Part shown: positions 27,479 through 37,379 of the stretch, in pieces
Layout of the letters: the number at the start of each line of letters is the position of its first letter
How positions within the stretch are numbered: position 1 is the first letter of the stretch
Assembly (NCBI RefSeq): GCF_014229645.1
Contig: NZ_JAATOD010000002.1
Location: 248,001 to 312,000 of the forward strand
DNA length: 64,000 nucleotides
DNA from: Listeria swaminathanii
GTDB lineage: Bacteria > Bacillota > Bacilli > Lactobacillales > Listeriaceae
Direction: 5' to 3'
Position numbers and translations under genes: made by a program
Notes under the pieces: generated by a model
Told to the model about the DNA's origin: nothing
The model's input: the letters and a program-made list of their open reading frames with translations, nothing else
The model's database searches: none

Positions 27479-27608
27479 ATTTGTTGTTTTATTCACAATG
27501 AAATGGAACAGCTGCTAATCGCTAACTCCCTCCGAGGGCGTGCAACCTAGATCATTAAAAAAATTTACTTTATTATAAGTCTGTTTTCATTTTTTCACTA
27601 CAAAAAAA

Positions 27609-27632
27609 GATCCCTGAAAAAATTCAGAGACC
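27609..27632. terminator. Terminator downstream of groEL
   Basis: GATCCCTGAA (27609-27618) and TTCAGAGACC (27623-27632) pair with one mismatch; the minus strand continues into TTTTTTT. Confidence 0.8.
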
Positions 27633-27661
27633 TTTTTAAAATTGTTCGGTTGATACGATGC

Positions 27662-29323
<1,662 letters not shown>

Positions 29324-29608
29324 TTATTTAGTAATTGCTAAAATGTCACTTTCACGTAAAATCAGATAGTCAGTTCCTTCATACGTTACTTCTGTTCCAG
29401 AGTATTTTGCGAAAATTACTGTGTCACCTTCTGCAACTTCAAGTGTTTCTCTTGTTCCGTTTTCTAGAACACGACCTGAACCGACTGCAACAATTTTCCC
29501 TGATTGCGGTTTTTCTTTGGCAGAGTCTGGTAATACAATCCCACTCGCTGTTTTTTCCTCTGCTTCAAGTACTTCAATTACAACACGATCTCCTAATGGT
29601 TTTAACAA
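29324..29608 (-). CDS. groES: Co-chaperonin GroES
   Basis: This is the 94-residue heptameric lid of Gro[36 protein letters not shown] with the mobile loop at about 17-32. The start codon is TTG at 29608, placed 9 nt after GGAGG; no better in-frame ATG exists. It is the first gene of the CIRCE-controlled operon. Confidence 0.98.
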   Translation of the reverse strand: MLKPLGDRVVIEVLEAEEKTASGIVLPDSAKEKPQSGKIVAVGSGRVLENGTRETLEVAEGDTVIFAKYSGTEVTYEGTDYLILRESDILAITK

Positions 29609-29646
29609 TGTAAATGACCTCCTCTGATATAATTACATTTTTCATT

Positions 29647-29673
29647 TTAGCACTCGACACATCAGAGTGCTAA
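29647..29673. promoter_or_regulatory. CIRCE operator (HrcA binding site)
   Basis: A perfect TTAGCACTC-N9-GAGTGCTAA inverted repeat between the promoter and groES. HrcA binds CIRCE and represses groESL until heat shock. Confidence 0.98.
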
Positions 29674-29683
29674 TACAGTTATT

Positions 29684-29711
29684 ATGATACCAAACTGAAT
29701 AAAAATTGCAA
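29684..29711 (-). promoter_or_regulatory. Promoter of groESL
   Basis: Minus-strand TTGCAA (29711-29706), 16-bp spacer, TATCAT (29689-29684), directly upstream of CIRCE. Confidence 0.75.
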
Positions 29712-29744
29712 GCAAAAACGTTTAAAAAATGGAAGAATTCTTAT

Positions 29745-29773
29745 TTGCGGTAAAGCTTGATAACGAGTACAAT
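29745..29773 (+). promoter_or_regulatory. Promoter of the CPBP gene
   Basis: TTGCGG, a 17-bp spacer and TACAAT on the plus strand. The -10 lies downstream of a TTG at 29757, so transcripts from here cannot use that start; this favours the later start at 29844. Confidence 0.75.
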
Positions 29774-29843
29774 AAGGAGAGCTATTTCCGCTTGTTTAAA
29801 GCAATTTAGCAAGAGTTTGTTTTTTAGAAAGGATGCGTATTTT

Positions 29844-30530
29844 TTGGCTAAACGTTATATTACGATTGTGTTAGTTTATTTGTTATTACTGTTCTCTGCA
29901 TCTATTGGAATTCCAATTGTTCAACATATTTTACTTAGTATTACATCCCTTTCAGCGGAAGATGCTGCGGCTTATGGAATGGTTATTTGGTCGATATTTT
30001 CTAATCTTTTATCGCTGGCTATTATCATTCCGATGCTTTATAGAAAACCAAAAGAAAATAAAATTGAACTCGGTGAAAAAACGAAACCACTATTTAGTAT
30101 CGTTTGGATTATCGGTGGTGTCATTGGATTATATGTGGCGCAAATTATTTGTAGCATTATTATTACGATGATTTCTGGGGACATGAGTACGTCTGCAAAT
30201 ACTGAATTACTAGTTGATTTGACAAAAGCTGCACCGATTTTCTTGATTTTTATTTCCATTCTGGGCCCTATTTTAGAAGAGCTTGTATTTAGAAAAGTGG
30301 TTTTTGGTGGGCTGAGCAATGTAATGAATATTCATGTGGCTGCGGTTATTAGTTCGCTTTTCTTCGGACTGCTTCATGGGGATATTTCCTTTTTACTGAC
30401 TTATTTTGTTATCGGACTTATTCTTTGTTTCCTTTATACGAAAACGAAACGGATTGCGGTTTCGATGGGCGCACATATTTTGATGAACACGATTGTTTTG
30501 CTTTTGAGTCTTGGAATTATTGGGGGATAA
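29844..30530 (+). CDS. CPBP family intramembrane metalloprotease
   Basis: The 228-residue membrane protein has about seven segments and the three CPBP (CAAX protease / bacteriocin-processing) motifs: EELVFRKVVFGG (EExxxR), FFGLLHGD (FxxxH) and GAHILMNT (HxxxN). These form the metal site inside the membrane. Members process prenylated or small membrane proteins or give bacteriocin immunity; the target here is unknown. The start TTG 29844 is inferred from the promoter at 29745-29773 and AAAGG upstream. It is followed 1 bp later by a small membrane protein gene. Confidence 0.82.
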   Translation: MAKRYITIVLVYLLLLFSASIGIPIVQHILLSITSLSAEDAAAYGMVIWSIFSNLLSLAIIIPMLYRKPKENKIELGEKTKPLFSIVWIIGGVIGLYVAQIICSIIITMISGDMSTSANTELLVDLTKAAPIFLIFISILGPILEELVFRKVVFGGLSNVMNIHVAAVISSLFFGLLHGDISFLLTYFVIGLILCFLYTKTKRIAVSMGAHILMNTIVLLLSLGIIGG

Positions 30531-30531
30531 T

Positions 30532-30729
30532 ATGAAAAATTCATTAATTAAGCAAAGTTTTCTTTATTTTGCGCTTGGTCTTGTATTTGTATATTTCGTT
30601 ATTGTTCGTGTGGCTGAATACGGTTATGATATCCTTGCATATATACTTATTATAATGACATTAATGGATTTTGGGATTGGTATCGGCTTGATTATTACCG
30701 GACTGAGAAGACGTAAAAAAAACCTGTAG
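30532..30729 (+). CDS. Small membrane protein next to the CPBP protease
   Basis: The 65-residue protein has two membrane segments (about 9-27 and 33-56) and a very basic tail (GLRRRKKNL). GGGGGATAAT precedes ATG 30532, and it begins 1 bp after the CPBP stop, so the two are co-translated. It may be a partner or substrate of the protease. No family recognised. Confidence 0.7.
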   Translation: MKNSLIKQSFLYFALGLVFVYFVIVRVAEYGYDILAYILIIMTLMDFGIGIGLIITGLRRRKKNL

Positions 30730-30764
30730 AAAGTAAGTTTTCGCTTGCCTTCTACAGGTTTTTT
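30721..30764. terminator. Bidirectional terminator
   Basis: AACCTGTAGAA (30721-30731) pairs with TTCTACAGGTT (30750-30760), with A-runs and T-runs on both sides. It serves the CPBP operon and the convergent rex gene. Confidence 0.9.
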
Positions 30765-31411
30765 TATTCTGTTTTCGCTGGATAATTTTCCAGGAAATAG
30801 ATTAACGTTTGTAATTCCGTTGTAAGATCGATATGGTGCACACGAACTTGTTTTGGAACACTGATACGAGCTGGTGTAAAGTTTAGGATACCTTTAACAT
30901 CTGCTTCGATTAAACGATCTACCGTTACTTGTGCTTCGTCAGCTGGAACTGTCAGAATAACTACTTCCACACCGTTTTCACGAACAATTTCTTCCATATC
31001 ATTTAAATGATAAATTGGAATGTCTTGTTGAACACTACCTACTTTCGCTGGATCTACATCAAATGCAGCAACGATTTTGATATTATTGTTTTTCATGAAA
31101 TTATAATGTAATAATGCTGTCCCTAGGTTACCAACACCGATAAGTGCAACATTTGTCTGTTTGTCCTGACTGAGTGTTTTGCTGAAAAAGTCGAGTATGT
31201 AAGAAACGTTATACCCGTATCCTTTCTTACCTAATGCGCCAAAGTACGAAAAATCACGTCGAATAGTCGCTGAATCAACTTTCACCGCTTCACTTAATTC
31301 CGCTGATGATACTCGTTCCTTACCTGACTCATCTAGGTATTTCAAGTAACGATGATATAATGGTAAGCGTTTTGCTGTCGCTTGTGGAATTTTAGTTGTT
31401 TCCTCCATCAT
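30764..31411 (-). CDS. rex: Redox-sensing transcriptional repressor Rex
   Basis: Rex senses the NADH/NAD+ ratio and represses fermentation and respiration genes. The 215-residue protein has an N-terminal winged helix (about 5-80; [24 protein letters not shown]) and a Rossmann domain with [12 protein letters not shown] (about 90-101). The ATG pair at 31411/31408 is chosen because a longer frame upstream overlaps the promoter. It is divergent from the ABC-F gene, as in Bacillus ydiF/ydiH. Confidence 0.95.
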   Translation of the reverse strand: MMEETTKIPQATAKRLPLYHRYLKYLDESGKERVSSAELSEAVKVDSATIRRDFSYFGALGKKGYGYNVSYILDFFSKTLSQDKQTNVALIGVGNLGTALLHYNFMKNNNIKIVAAFDVDPAKVGSVQQDIPIYHLNDMEEIVRENGVEVVILTVPADEAQVTVDRLIEADVKGILNFTPARISVPKQVRVHHIDLTTELQTLIYFLENYPAKTE

Positions 31412-31494
31412 GCCTTCTGTCCCTTCTTCTTTTAAATTTTTTCTGAAGTTGAAGCTTTTGTGAACTGTACTTCCTTTCACATGCTTGCTTATAT

Positions 31495-31523
31495 ACTATA
31501 AACATTTCACAAGGAATGCACAA
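31495..31523 (-). promoter_or_regulatory. Promoter of rex
   Basis: Minus-strand TTGTGC, 17-bp spacer, TATAGT. A single Rex half-site-like TTGTGAA lies within the spacer, but no full palindrome was found. Confidence 0.6.
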
Positions 31524-31721
31524 ACTTTTTGCTCATAACTTTCAAGTAAGGTTTTGTCCCGCAAAATATCCGGTGCAGTCCTTCTTTTCTATTCTACGCT
31601 AAAATCACAAATAATGCGAGTGTTTTCACAAACTAACCGATTCGTGAACAATTGGCTATCTCATTGCGATTACTTGGCTTTTAAGATAAACTAGTAGGGA
31701 GAACGTTCGAGGAGAGAGATT

Positions 31722-33674
31722 ATGATATTATTACAAGTTCAGCAAATTTCTAAATTCTTCGGTGCAGAAGTAATTTTAGATAATATTAAATTAGAAGTAA
31801 AAACTGGTGACCGAATTGCTTTAGTTGGCAGAAATGGCGCAGGAAAATCTACTTTACTTAAAATCATCGCGGGCAAAATGAGCTATGACGGCGGAACCAT
31901 TTCCAAACCTAAAAGCGTCGAAATTGGCTATTTGGCGCAAAATACAGGACTAGAATCTTCCAAAACCATTTGGGATGAAATGCTTAGTGTGTTTGATTCA
32001 CTTCGAAAAATGGAAGCTGATTTGCGCAAAATGGAGCTTCGTCTCGGCGAACCGGAACTATATAATGACCCGGAAAAATATCAAGCATTGATGACGGATT
32101 ACGATACATTGCAGCATACCTTTAAAGAAATTGGCGGGTATACGTATGAAGCTGAAATCCGCTCTGTTTTAAGTGGTTTGCGCTTTTATCCTGACGATTA
32201 TGAAGTAGAGATTGCTTCTTTAAGTGGTGGGCAAAAGACACGGCTCGCACTGGCCAAATTGTTGCTAGCTAAACAAGATATTCTTGTTCTCGATGAACCG
32301 ACCAACCATTTAGACATCGAAACGTTAGCATGGCTAGAAACGTATTTACAAAACTACCACGGCTCCCTACTTATCGTATCCCATGACCGCTACTTCCTTG
32401 ATAAAGTCGTCAACCAAGTATACGAAATCAGCCGCACAAAAATCGATCACTACAAAGGAAATTACAGTTCATTTGTCAGTCAAAAACAAGCCAAACTGGA
32501 ACAAATGTGGAAAGAATTCGATAAACAACAAAAACAAATTGCAAAACTAGAAGATTTTGTCGCAAGAAATATCGTTCGCGCATCCACAACGAAACGCGCG
32601 CAAAGTCGAAGAAAACAATTAGAAAAAATGGATGTGCTCGGTCGACCTCAAGGCGATGAAAAAGCCGCTCACTTTGGTTTCCAATTTGAAAAACAAACTG
32701 GTAAAGACGTTTTAATGGTAGACCAGCTAAGTATTGGATATGCGAAAGATAAGCGCATTGCATCCAATCTAACATTCGAAATGAAACGCCAAGATAGCCT
32801 TGCACTCGTTGGCCCAAACGGAATCGGCAAGTCTACCCTACTTAAAACACTTATTCGCGACATCCCAGCTCTAAGCGGCGAATTTCACTTTGGCGCTGGC
32901 GTGAAAATTGGCTACTACGATCAAGAACAAGCCAAACTAACTTCTAACAAAACCGTTTTAATGGAACTTTGGGATGATTATCCTGAATTAAATGAAGTCA
33001 ACGTCCGAACGACACTTGGTAATTTCCTGTTTTCAGATGACGATGTGTTAAAGAATGTCCAATCACTCAGCGGTGGCGAAAAAGCTCGACTCGCGCTTGC
33101 CAAACTCACCTTACTTGAAGCCAATGTACTCATTCTCGATGAACCGACCAACCATTTAGACATTGAAAGTAAAGAAGTTTTAGAGGCAGCTTTAATCGAT
33201 TTTGAAGGTACGATTTTGTTCGTTTCCCATGACCGTTATTTCATTAACCGGATAGCTTCAAAAATCGTCGAATTGGCCCCGGAAAAAGCGACCGTTTTCC
33301 TAGGAGATTACGATTATTATCAAGAAAAATTAGCGGAAGCAAAAGAACTAGCGCGACTTGATGCTGAAGACCGCCGCAAAAAAGGCGAACAAGTCGAAGC
33401 GACCGCCTCCGTTCGAAAATTAAACTACCAAGAAGAAAAAGAACAGCAAAAACTACTTCGACAACGAAAAAGAAAACTTGAAGAAGTAGAGCAAGCCATG
33501 GAAGAAACCGATGAAAAAATCGCCGAACTCGAGCTACAATTAACCAAACCAGAAGTTTTCCAAGACCATGAAAAAGCCCTTGAAATCACACAAGAGCTGG
33601 ACGCGGTGAAAGCGGACGGCGAAAAACTCATGGAAGAATGGGAAACCATAAGCGAAGAACTGGAATCCATGTAA
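31722..33674 (+). CDS. ABC-F family ATPase (YdiF-like)
   Basis: The 650-residue soluble protein has two ABC domains: Walker A GRNGAGKST and GPNGIGKST, signatures LSGGQKTRLALAK and LSGGEKARLALAK, and Walker B VLDEPTNHLDIE in both. No membrane domain is present. The interdomain linker (about 240-310) and a C-terminal coiled coil (about 540-650, Glu/Lys/Gln-rich) are typical. ABC-F proteins act on the ribosome E site in translation or antibiotic protection. Position beside rex suggests the housekeeping YdiF type rather than a resistance protein. Confidence 0.88.
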   Translation: MILLQVQQISKFFGAEVILDNIKLEVKTGDRIALVGRNGAGKSTLLKIIAGKMSYDGGTISKPKSVEIGYLAQNTGLESSKTIWDEMLSVFDSLRKMEADLRKMELRLGEPELYNDPEKYQALMTDYDTLQHTFKEIGGYTYEAEIRSVLSGLRFYPDDYEVEIASLSGGQKTRLALAKLLLAKQDILVLDEPTNHLDIETLAWLETYLQNYHGSLLIVSHDRYFLDKVVNQVYEISRTKIDHYKGNYSSFVSQKQAKLEQMWKEFDKQQKQIAKLEDFVARNIVRASTTKRAQSRRKQLEKMDVLGRPQGDEKAAHFGFQFEKQTGKDVLMVDQLSIGYAKDKRIASNLTFEMKRQDSLALVGPNGIGKSTLLKTLIRDIPALSGEFHFGAGVKIGYYDQEQAKLTSNKTVLMELWDDYPELNEVNVRTTLGNFLFSDDDVLKNVQSLSGGEKARLALAKLTLLEANVLILDEPTNHLDIESKEVLEAALIDFEGTILFVSHDRYFINRIASKIVELAPEKATVFLGDYDYYQEKLAEAKELARLDAEDRRKKGEQVEATASVRKLNYQEEKEQQKLLRQRKRKLEEVEQAMEETDEKIAELELQLTKPEVFQDHEKALEITQELDAVKADGEKLMEEWETISEELESM

Positions 33675-33698
33675 TCTGCATAAAAAAAGGAGCACACA

Positions 33699-34658
33699 AT
33701 GAAAAAGATTTTAATTATTTCTGGTTCGATTATCGTTAGCTTACTTGTCATTATTACCATTTGCGCGAGTTTTTACTTATATAGTTATGCTTTAGCGCGT
33801 GACAATTCCAGCATGGACGACACAGCAACAACAGATGAAACAACGGACACGGCCAAACTGGCGAAGAAAAATCGTGAGGCAAATGTCGCTTGGATGGAAG
33901 AGCAAAATCTCGCAAAATGGACTGAAACCTCTGCGGACGATTTGAAACTCGTTGCCAATTATTTAGAAGCCGATAAACCTTCCAATACGACTATTATTTT
34001 AGCCCACGGTTATCGCGGCAAAAGTGGTAAAGTCGAGATGGCTGGCCTAGCGCGGATGTATCACGAAAAATTCGGTTACAATGTTTTAATGCCTGATGCC
34101 AGAGCACACGGAGAAAGTGAAGGCGAAAATATTGGCTTCGGTTGGCCCGAACGCAAAGATTATGTACAATGGATTGATCAAGTAATCGATAAAAATGGAA
34201 CCAACACAGAAATCGCACTCCACGGCGTTTCCATGGGCAGCTCCACCGTCCTTATGACAAGCGGCGAAAAGCTACCAAAACAAGTAAAAAGTGTTATCGC
34301 GGATTGCGGCTATACGTCGATGGACGCCGAGCTTTCCTATCAATTAAAAGCCATGTTCCATTTGCCGAATTTCCCAATTATCCCAACAGCTAGTCTGATA
34401 AACAAAGCAAAAGAAGGTTTCTTTTTCAGCGAAGCAAGTGCCATTGACGCCGTCGCTAAAACAGACTTACCGATTTTCTACATTCATGGTGATTCAGATG
34501 CTTTCGTTCCTACTTATATGGTGGACGAACTTTATGACGCTACAAATAGCTATAAAGAAAAATGGATTGTCAAAGGCGCCGAACACGGTCAAGCATTTAC
34601 AGTTGATCCAAAAACATATGAAGAAAAAGTACGCCAATTTTTAAATAAAACGATGTGA
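33699..34658 (+). CDS. Membrane-anchored alpha/beta hydrolase
   Basis: The 319-residue protein has an N-terminal membrane segment (about 3-24) and an alpha/beta hydrolase fold. The oxyanion segment is LAHGYRGKSGK, the nucleophile elbow GVSMGSS, acid DSDAFVPT and histidine GAEHGQAF. The substrate is unknown; it resembles secreted or surface esterases of Bacillales (YqkD-like). AAAAGGAG precedes the ATG. It is 24 bp after the ABC-F gene and probably co-transcribed with it. Confidence 0.83.
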   Translation: MKKILIISGSIIVSLLVIITICASFYLYSYALARDNSSMDDTATTDETTDTAKLAKKNREANVAWMEEQNLAKWTETSADDLKLVANYLEADKPSNTTIILAHGYRGKSGKVEMAGLARMYHEKFGYNVLMPDARAHGESEGENIGFGWPERKDYVQWIDQVIDKNGTNTEIALHGVSMGSSTVLMTSGEKLPKQVKSVIADCGYTSMDAELSYQLKAMFHLPNFPIIPTASLINKAKEGFFFSEASAIDAVAKTDLPIFYIHGDSDAFVPTYMVDELYDATNSYKEKWIVKGAEHGQAFTVDPKTYEEKVRQFLNKTM

Positions 34659-34708
34659 AAAGCAGTTATCCTCTAGGAACTAGATGCTATCAGTTAGGAA
34701 GGAAAAAA

Positions 34709-34738
34709 TTGGTAAATAATGACTAAATGTGTTACCAT
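34709..34738 (+). promoter_or_regulatory. Promoter of the putative antisense RNA
   Basis: TTGGTA, an 18-bp spacer and an extended -10 TGT-TACCAT on the plus strand. It points at the bidirectional terminator 90 bp away, with no ORF between. Confidence 0.5.
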
Positions 34739-34744
34739 ATAAAT

Positions 34745-34862
34745 GAAAAGAGAGCCATGCGTCAACATGACTCCCTTGCAAACACCATTTAAGATGGTGA
34801 CAACCTTTTATATGATTTATTTAAAAACCACTAGCTGTCAGGCTTATGAGTGGTTTTTATTT
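34745..34862 (+). ncRNA. Putative antisense (antitoxin) RNA
   Basis: Predicted from the promoter at 34709-34738 and the terminator at 34823-34858, about 115 nt. It contains a CACCAT-ATGGTG hairpin at 34783-34799 and no ORF with a ribosome site. It converges on the toxin-like gene and shares its terminator, so its 3' end is complementary to the toxin mRNA 3' end. A CCUUUUAU stretch could pair only weakly with the toxin ribosome site. Existence of the RNA is inferred. Confidence 0.45.
34823..34858. terminator. Bidirectional terminator shared by toxin-like gene and antisense RNA
   Basis: AAAAACCACT (34823-34832) pairs with AGTGGTTTTT (34849-34858), with an inner AGC/GCT pair. Both strands have T-runs. 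The toxin stop codon overlaps the outer edge of the stem. On the toxin strand the inner loop reads CTGACA, which contains a YUNR U-turn motif (CUGA), a common RNA-RNA contact point. Confidence 0.8.
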
Positions 34863-34943
34863 TTTGTCATTTTTGCTGTTCATGATCGTTACGATTAAGA
34901 CTGCAAAAGCAATCATTAGCGTAAGACTCTCGAAAACAGTCAC
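34857..34943 (-). CDS. Putative TxpA/BsrG/Fst-like type I toxin peptide
   Basis: The 28-codon ORF starts at GTG 34943, 7 nt after GGAAAGGA. The peptide begins MTVFESLTLMIAFAVLIVTI and ends in a polar basic tail of Asn, Ser, Lys and Asp. This matches the holin-like toxin pattern of Bacillus BsrG and TxpA (TVYESL.. or TYESL.. followed by one membrane helix and a charged tail). Such peptides insert in the membrane and are silenced by antisense RNA. It is shorter than BsrG (38 residues). It is too short for standard ORF calling and may be unannotated. Toxicity is inferred from family resemblance. Confidence 0.75.
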   Translation of the reverse strand: MTVFESLTLMIAFAVLIVTIMNSKNDKK

Positions 34944-35043
34944 ACGTTTATCCTTTCCAGGTAACGCCTAAAAATAACATAAGCACCACCTACTTTCCGG
35001 ATGAAAAAGGTTGGTGCACCACCATAAACTTGCTTGCTTCACA

Positions 35044-35049
35044 ATTATA
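35044..35049 (-). promoter_or_regulatory. Extended -10 of the toxin-like gene
   Basis: Minus-strand TGCTATAAT, an extended -10 with consensus TATAAT; -35 is poor (TTTTTC, 17 bp). It predicts a leader of about 95 nt with two GGTGGTGC repeats and a hairpin ACCAACCTTT / AAAGtaGGTGGT that could restrain translation, as in other type I toxin mRNAs. Confidence 0.6.
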
Positions 35050-35144
35050 GCATGCCAGTATCTTTAGAAAAAGAGTTGGTGCGAAAGTTGTATTTTAGAG
35101 GCATAATCGGAAAATTAACCTTGAATAAATCTAATAAAAATAAA

Positions 35145-35178
35145 CTGCAGCGAAAGTAATTGTTCACTTTCACTGCAG
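35145..35178. terminator. Terminator downstream of tsaD
   Basis: CTGCAGCGAAAGT (35145-35157) pairs with ACTTTCACTGCAG (35166-35178); the minus strand continues TTTATTTTT. Confidence 0.82.
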
Positions 35179-35215
35179 TCCGAAACGTGCGGAACGAAAA
35201 ATCCCGCGCGCTTTT

Positions 35216-36238
35216 TTATATATCTTCCAGTAATAATCCCGGATTTGCGTTCATATCATAATTACTACGTTTTCCTTGCAAGAAACTCACTGTCCCAGCA
35301 GCAGCAATCATTGCCGCATTATCGCCACATAACGATAACGGTGGAATAATTAGTTCGGTATCAGGAAGTTCTAGTTTTACTTCTTGAATAAGTCGTTCTC
35401 TTAAACCTTGATTCGCTGCAACGCCTCCCGCAAGAAGCAATTGTTTCACATCGCACTCTTTAGCCGCGCGAATCGTTTTACTTACTAAAACATCTACCAC
35501 ACTCGCTTGGAAACTCGCTGCCATATCGTTTGGATCTGGCTCTTCGCCGCGCTGTCTTAAATTGTGGAGCGTATTAATAAAAGAAGACTTCAAGCCGCTA
35601 AAACTAAAATCAAATGAACCATCGTCCATCATCGCACGCGGAAAATGAAAAGTATCTTCGCCGTCTTTGGCAAGTTTGTCAATTTGTACGCCGCCCGGAT
35701 AAGCGAGACCAAGCGTACGCGCCACTTTATCATAAGCTTCGCCAGCTGCATCGTCCCTTGTTTCACCGATAATTTCGAACTCATTATCAGCTTTCATTAA
35801 AACAAGTTCGGTATGTCCACCGCTGACAACTAACGATAACAATGGAAATTTGAATTCTGTTTCAAAGCGATTTGCATAAATATGGCCAGCGATATGATGC
35901 ACGCCAACTAAAGGTAAATTGTGCATAAAAGCGAGCGTTTTGGCTGCGTTCACACCGATAAGCAGTGCGCCAACTAGACCTGGCCCTTCTGTCACAGCGA
36001 CCCCGTCTAAATCATCCATCGTCACATTCGCCTGTTTTAAAGCTTCTTCAATCACAAGCGTAATTTGCTCCACGTGATGTCTTGATGCAATTTCAGGAAC
36101 AACCCCGCCAAATCGTTTATGACTTTCAATTTGCGAAGCTACTACACTCGATATAATTTCATTACCATTTTTCACAATAGAAGCAGCTGTTTCGTCACAG
36201 CTAGATTCTATCCCAAGAATTAATGTATTTTTTTTCAT
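35216..36238 (-). CDS. tsaD: tRNA N6-adenosine threonylcarbamoyltransferase TsaD
   Basis: TsaD transfers threonylcarbamoyl to A37 of ANN-decoding tRNAs with TsaB and TsaE. The 340-residue ASKHA-fold protein has [12 protein letters not shown] at the start, metal-binding [11 protein letters not shown] (HxxxH) near 111-121 and [12 protein letters not shown] 36238 overlaps the rimI stop (ATGA). It is the last gene of the tsaE-tsaB-rimI-tsaD operon. Confidence 0.97.
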   Translation of the reverse strand: MKKNTLILGIESSCDETAASIVKNGNEIISSVVASQIESHKRFGGVVPEIASRHHVEQITLVIEEALKQANVTMDDLDGVAVTEGPGLVGALLIGVNAAKTLAFMHNLPLVGVHHIAGHIYANRFETEFKFPLLSLVVSGGHTELVLMKADNEFEIIGETRDDAAGEAYDKVARTLGLAYPGGVQIDKLAKDGEDTFHFPRAMMDDGSFDFSFSGLKSSFINTLHNLRQRGEEPDPNDMAASFQASVVDVLVSKTIRAAKECDVKQLLLAGGVAANQGLRERLIQEVKLELPDTELIIPPLSLCGDNAAMIAAAGTVSFLQGKRSNYDMNANPGLLLEDI

Positions 36239-36690
36239 AAGTCCACCCACATCACTAGCGCATCCTCTTTCGTATCCGGATAATAGTTTTTCCGAATGGC
36301 GCCGTCTTGAAATCCTAATTTTTTGTACAGTCCTTGTGCTACATCATTGGATACGCGAACTTCGAGCGTCATCCGAACAATGCCCCGCTCTTTCGCAACC
36401 CGAATCATTTCCCGCAAAAGTGCCTCGCCGTAGTGATTGCCTTGATAATCTGGATGAATCGCAATATTCGTAATGTGCCCTTCATCTAAAACGAGCCAAA
36501 CACCCGCATAACCTACTACCTGCTCCTCATGAACCGCAAGTAAATAATAAGCGTATTGATTAATAATAAATTCATTCCGAAAAGCCGCTTCTGTCCAAGG
36601 TACCGTGAATGCAGCATTTTCCACATTCATAATACTTTTTAAGTCAGCCACTGTTGCTTCTCGAAATAATAAGGATTCTTCCAAACTCAC
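36235..36690 (-). CDS. rimI: Ribosomal protein S18 alanine N-acetyltransferase (GNAT)
   Basis: The 151-residue GNAT acetyltransferase has the acetyl-CoA motif [19 protein letters not shown] and [14 protein letters not shown], close to RimI. RimI acetylates the N-terminus of ribosomal protein S18, although Gram-positive targets may differ. The start is GTG 36690 overlapping the tsaB stop (GTGA), and its stop overlaps the tsaD start. Confidence 0.93.
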   Translation of the reverse strand: MSLEESLLFREATVADLKSIMNVENAAFTVPWTEAAFRNEFIINQYAYYLLAVHEEQVVGYAGVWLVLDEGHITNIAIHPDYQGNHYGEALLREMIRVAKERGIVRMTLEVRVSNDVAQGLYKKLGFQDGAIRKNYYPDTKEDALVMWVDL

Positions 36691-37379
36691 TCAGAACCCC
36701 TCGATTCCAACCATTTGCTTTCCGCTTCTGCCAATTTTAAATAGTCTGGGACAAAATTGTCCGCTGGTTCGCCGTCCAAGTTCTCCGCTAATTTTACAAG
36801 CGAACTAGCCCGCGAATACGTGTAATCCGCCTGAGCAAAAATCGCCCGTTCACCAAGAATTTCCGTCACCGCCAGCTGAATTTGCTCCGTCAACGTTCCG
36901 ACGAATAAAATCGCATCGTCACTTTGAGTAAATTGCTCCACTAATTCGACAAGCGCAATATGACCATCCGCTACAACATTCTTCATTTCACCTTGGCTTG
37001 CTTGATAAACACCTGCGTATACATTCCCACGGCGCGCATCCATCAAAGCTACCACTTTTCCAGAAAAGTACAAGCCATTTTCCGCTAAAAGCGCCAAAGA
37101 AGAAATCCCTACAATCGGAATTCCCGCGTCCCAGGCCATTGTTTTCGCAACCGTTACGCCAATTCGTAGTCCAGTATAAGAACCCGGCCCTTTTGCCACA
37201 GCAATTTTTTCTAAGTCTGTCGTTTTTACACCGCATTCTTCCATTAAAGCAGCAATCGCCGGAAGTAAGCGTACACTATGATTTTTTTTCAAATTCGTTG
37301 TATATTCGCCGATAACTAGCCCATCATTAAAAAGCGCTATCGTCATCGTATCTGAAGACGTATCCATCCCAAGTATCAT
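36687..37379 (-). CDS. tsaB: tRNA threonylcarbamoyladenosine synthesis protein TsaB
   Basis: The 230-residue inactive ASKHA paralogue of TsaD scaffolds the TsaBDE complex: ILGMDTSSDTMTIALF, KGPGSYTGLRIGVTVAKTMAW and ALMDARRGNVYAG are typical. It lies in the tsaE-tsaB-rimI-tsaD operon with 4-bp overlaps on both sides. Confidence 0.96.
   Translation of the reverse strand: MILGMDTSSDTMTIALFNDGLVIGEYTTNLKKNHSVRLLPAIAALMEECGVKTTDLEKIAVAKGPGSYTGLRIGVTVAKTMAWDAGIPIVGISSLALLAENGLYFSGKVVALMDARRGNVYAGVYQASQGEMKNVVADGHIALVELVEQFTQSDDAILFVGTLTEQIQLAVTEILGERAIFAQADYTYSRASSLVKLAENLDGEPADNFVPDYLKLAEAESKWLESRGSE

Larger units (their letters stand above)
34659..35215. other. 557-bp interval holding a putative type I toxin-antitoxin locus and the tsaD terminator
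   Basis: Contents in order: a plus-strand promoter at 34709-34738, a short putative antisense RNA, a bidirectional terminator at 34823-34858, a 28-codon toxin-like ORF on the minus strand (34857-34943), its leader and promoter, and the tsaD terminator at 35145-35178. Confidence 0.7.

Noticed and set aside
27460..27490. PrfA box upstream of bsh
   Set aside because: AACA and TGTT are separated by 5 bp instead of 2, so it does not fit TTAACANNTGTTAA.
31458..31523. Rex-type operators near rex (TTGTGAA and TTCACA half-sites)
   Set aside because: Half-sites are 11 bp apart or single; the expected TTGTGAA-N4-TTCACAA palindrome is absent.
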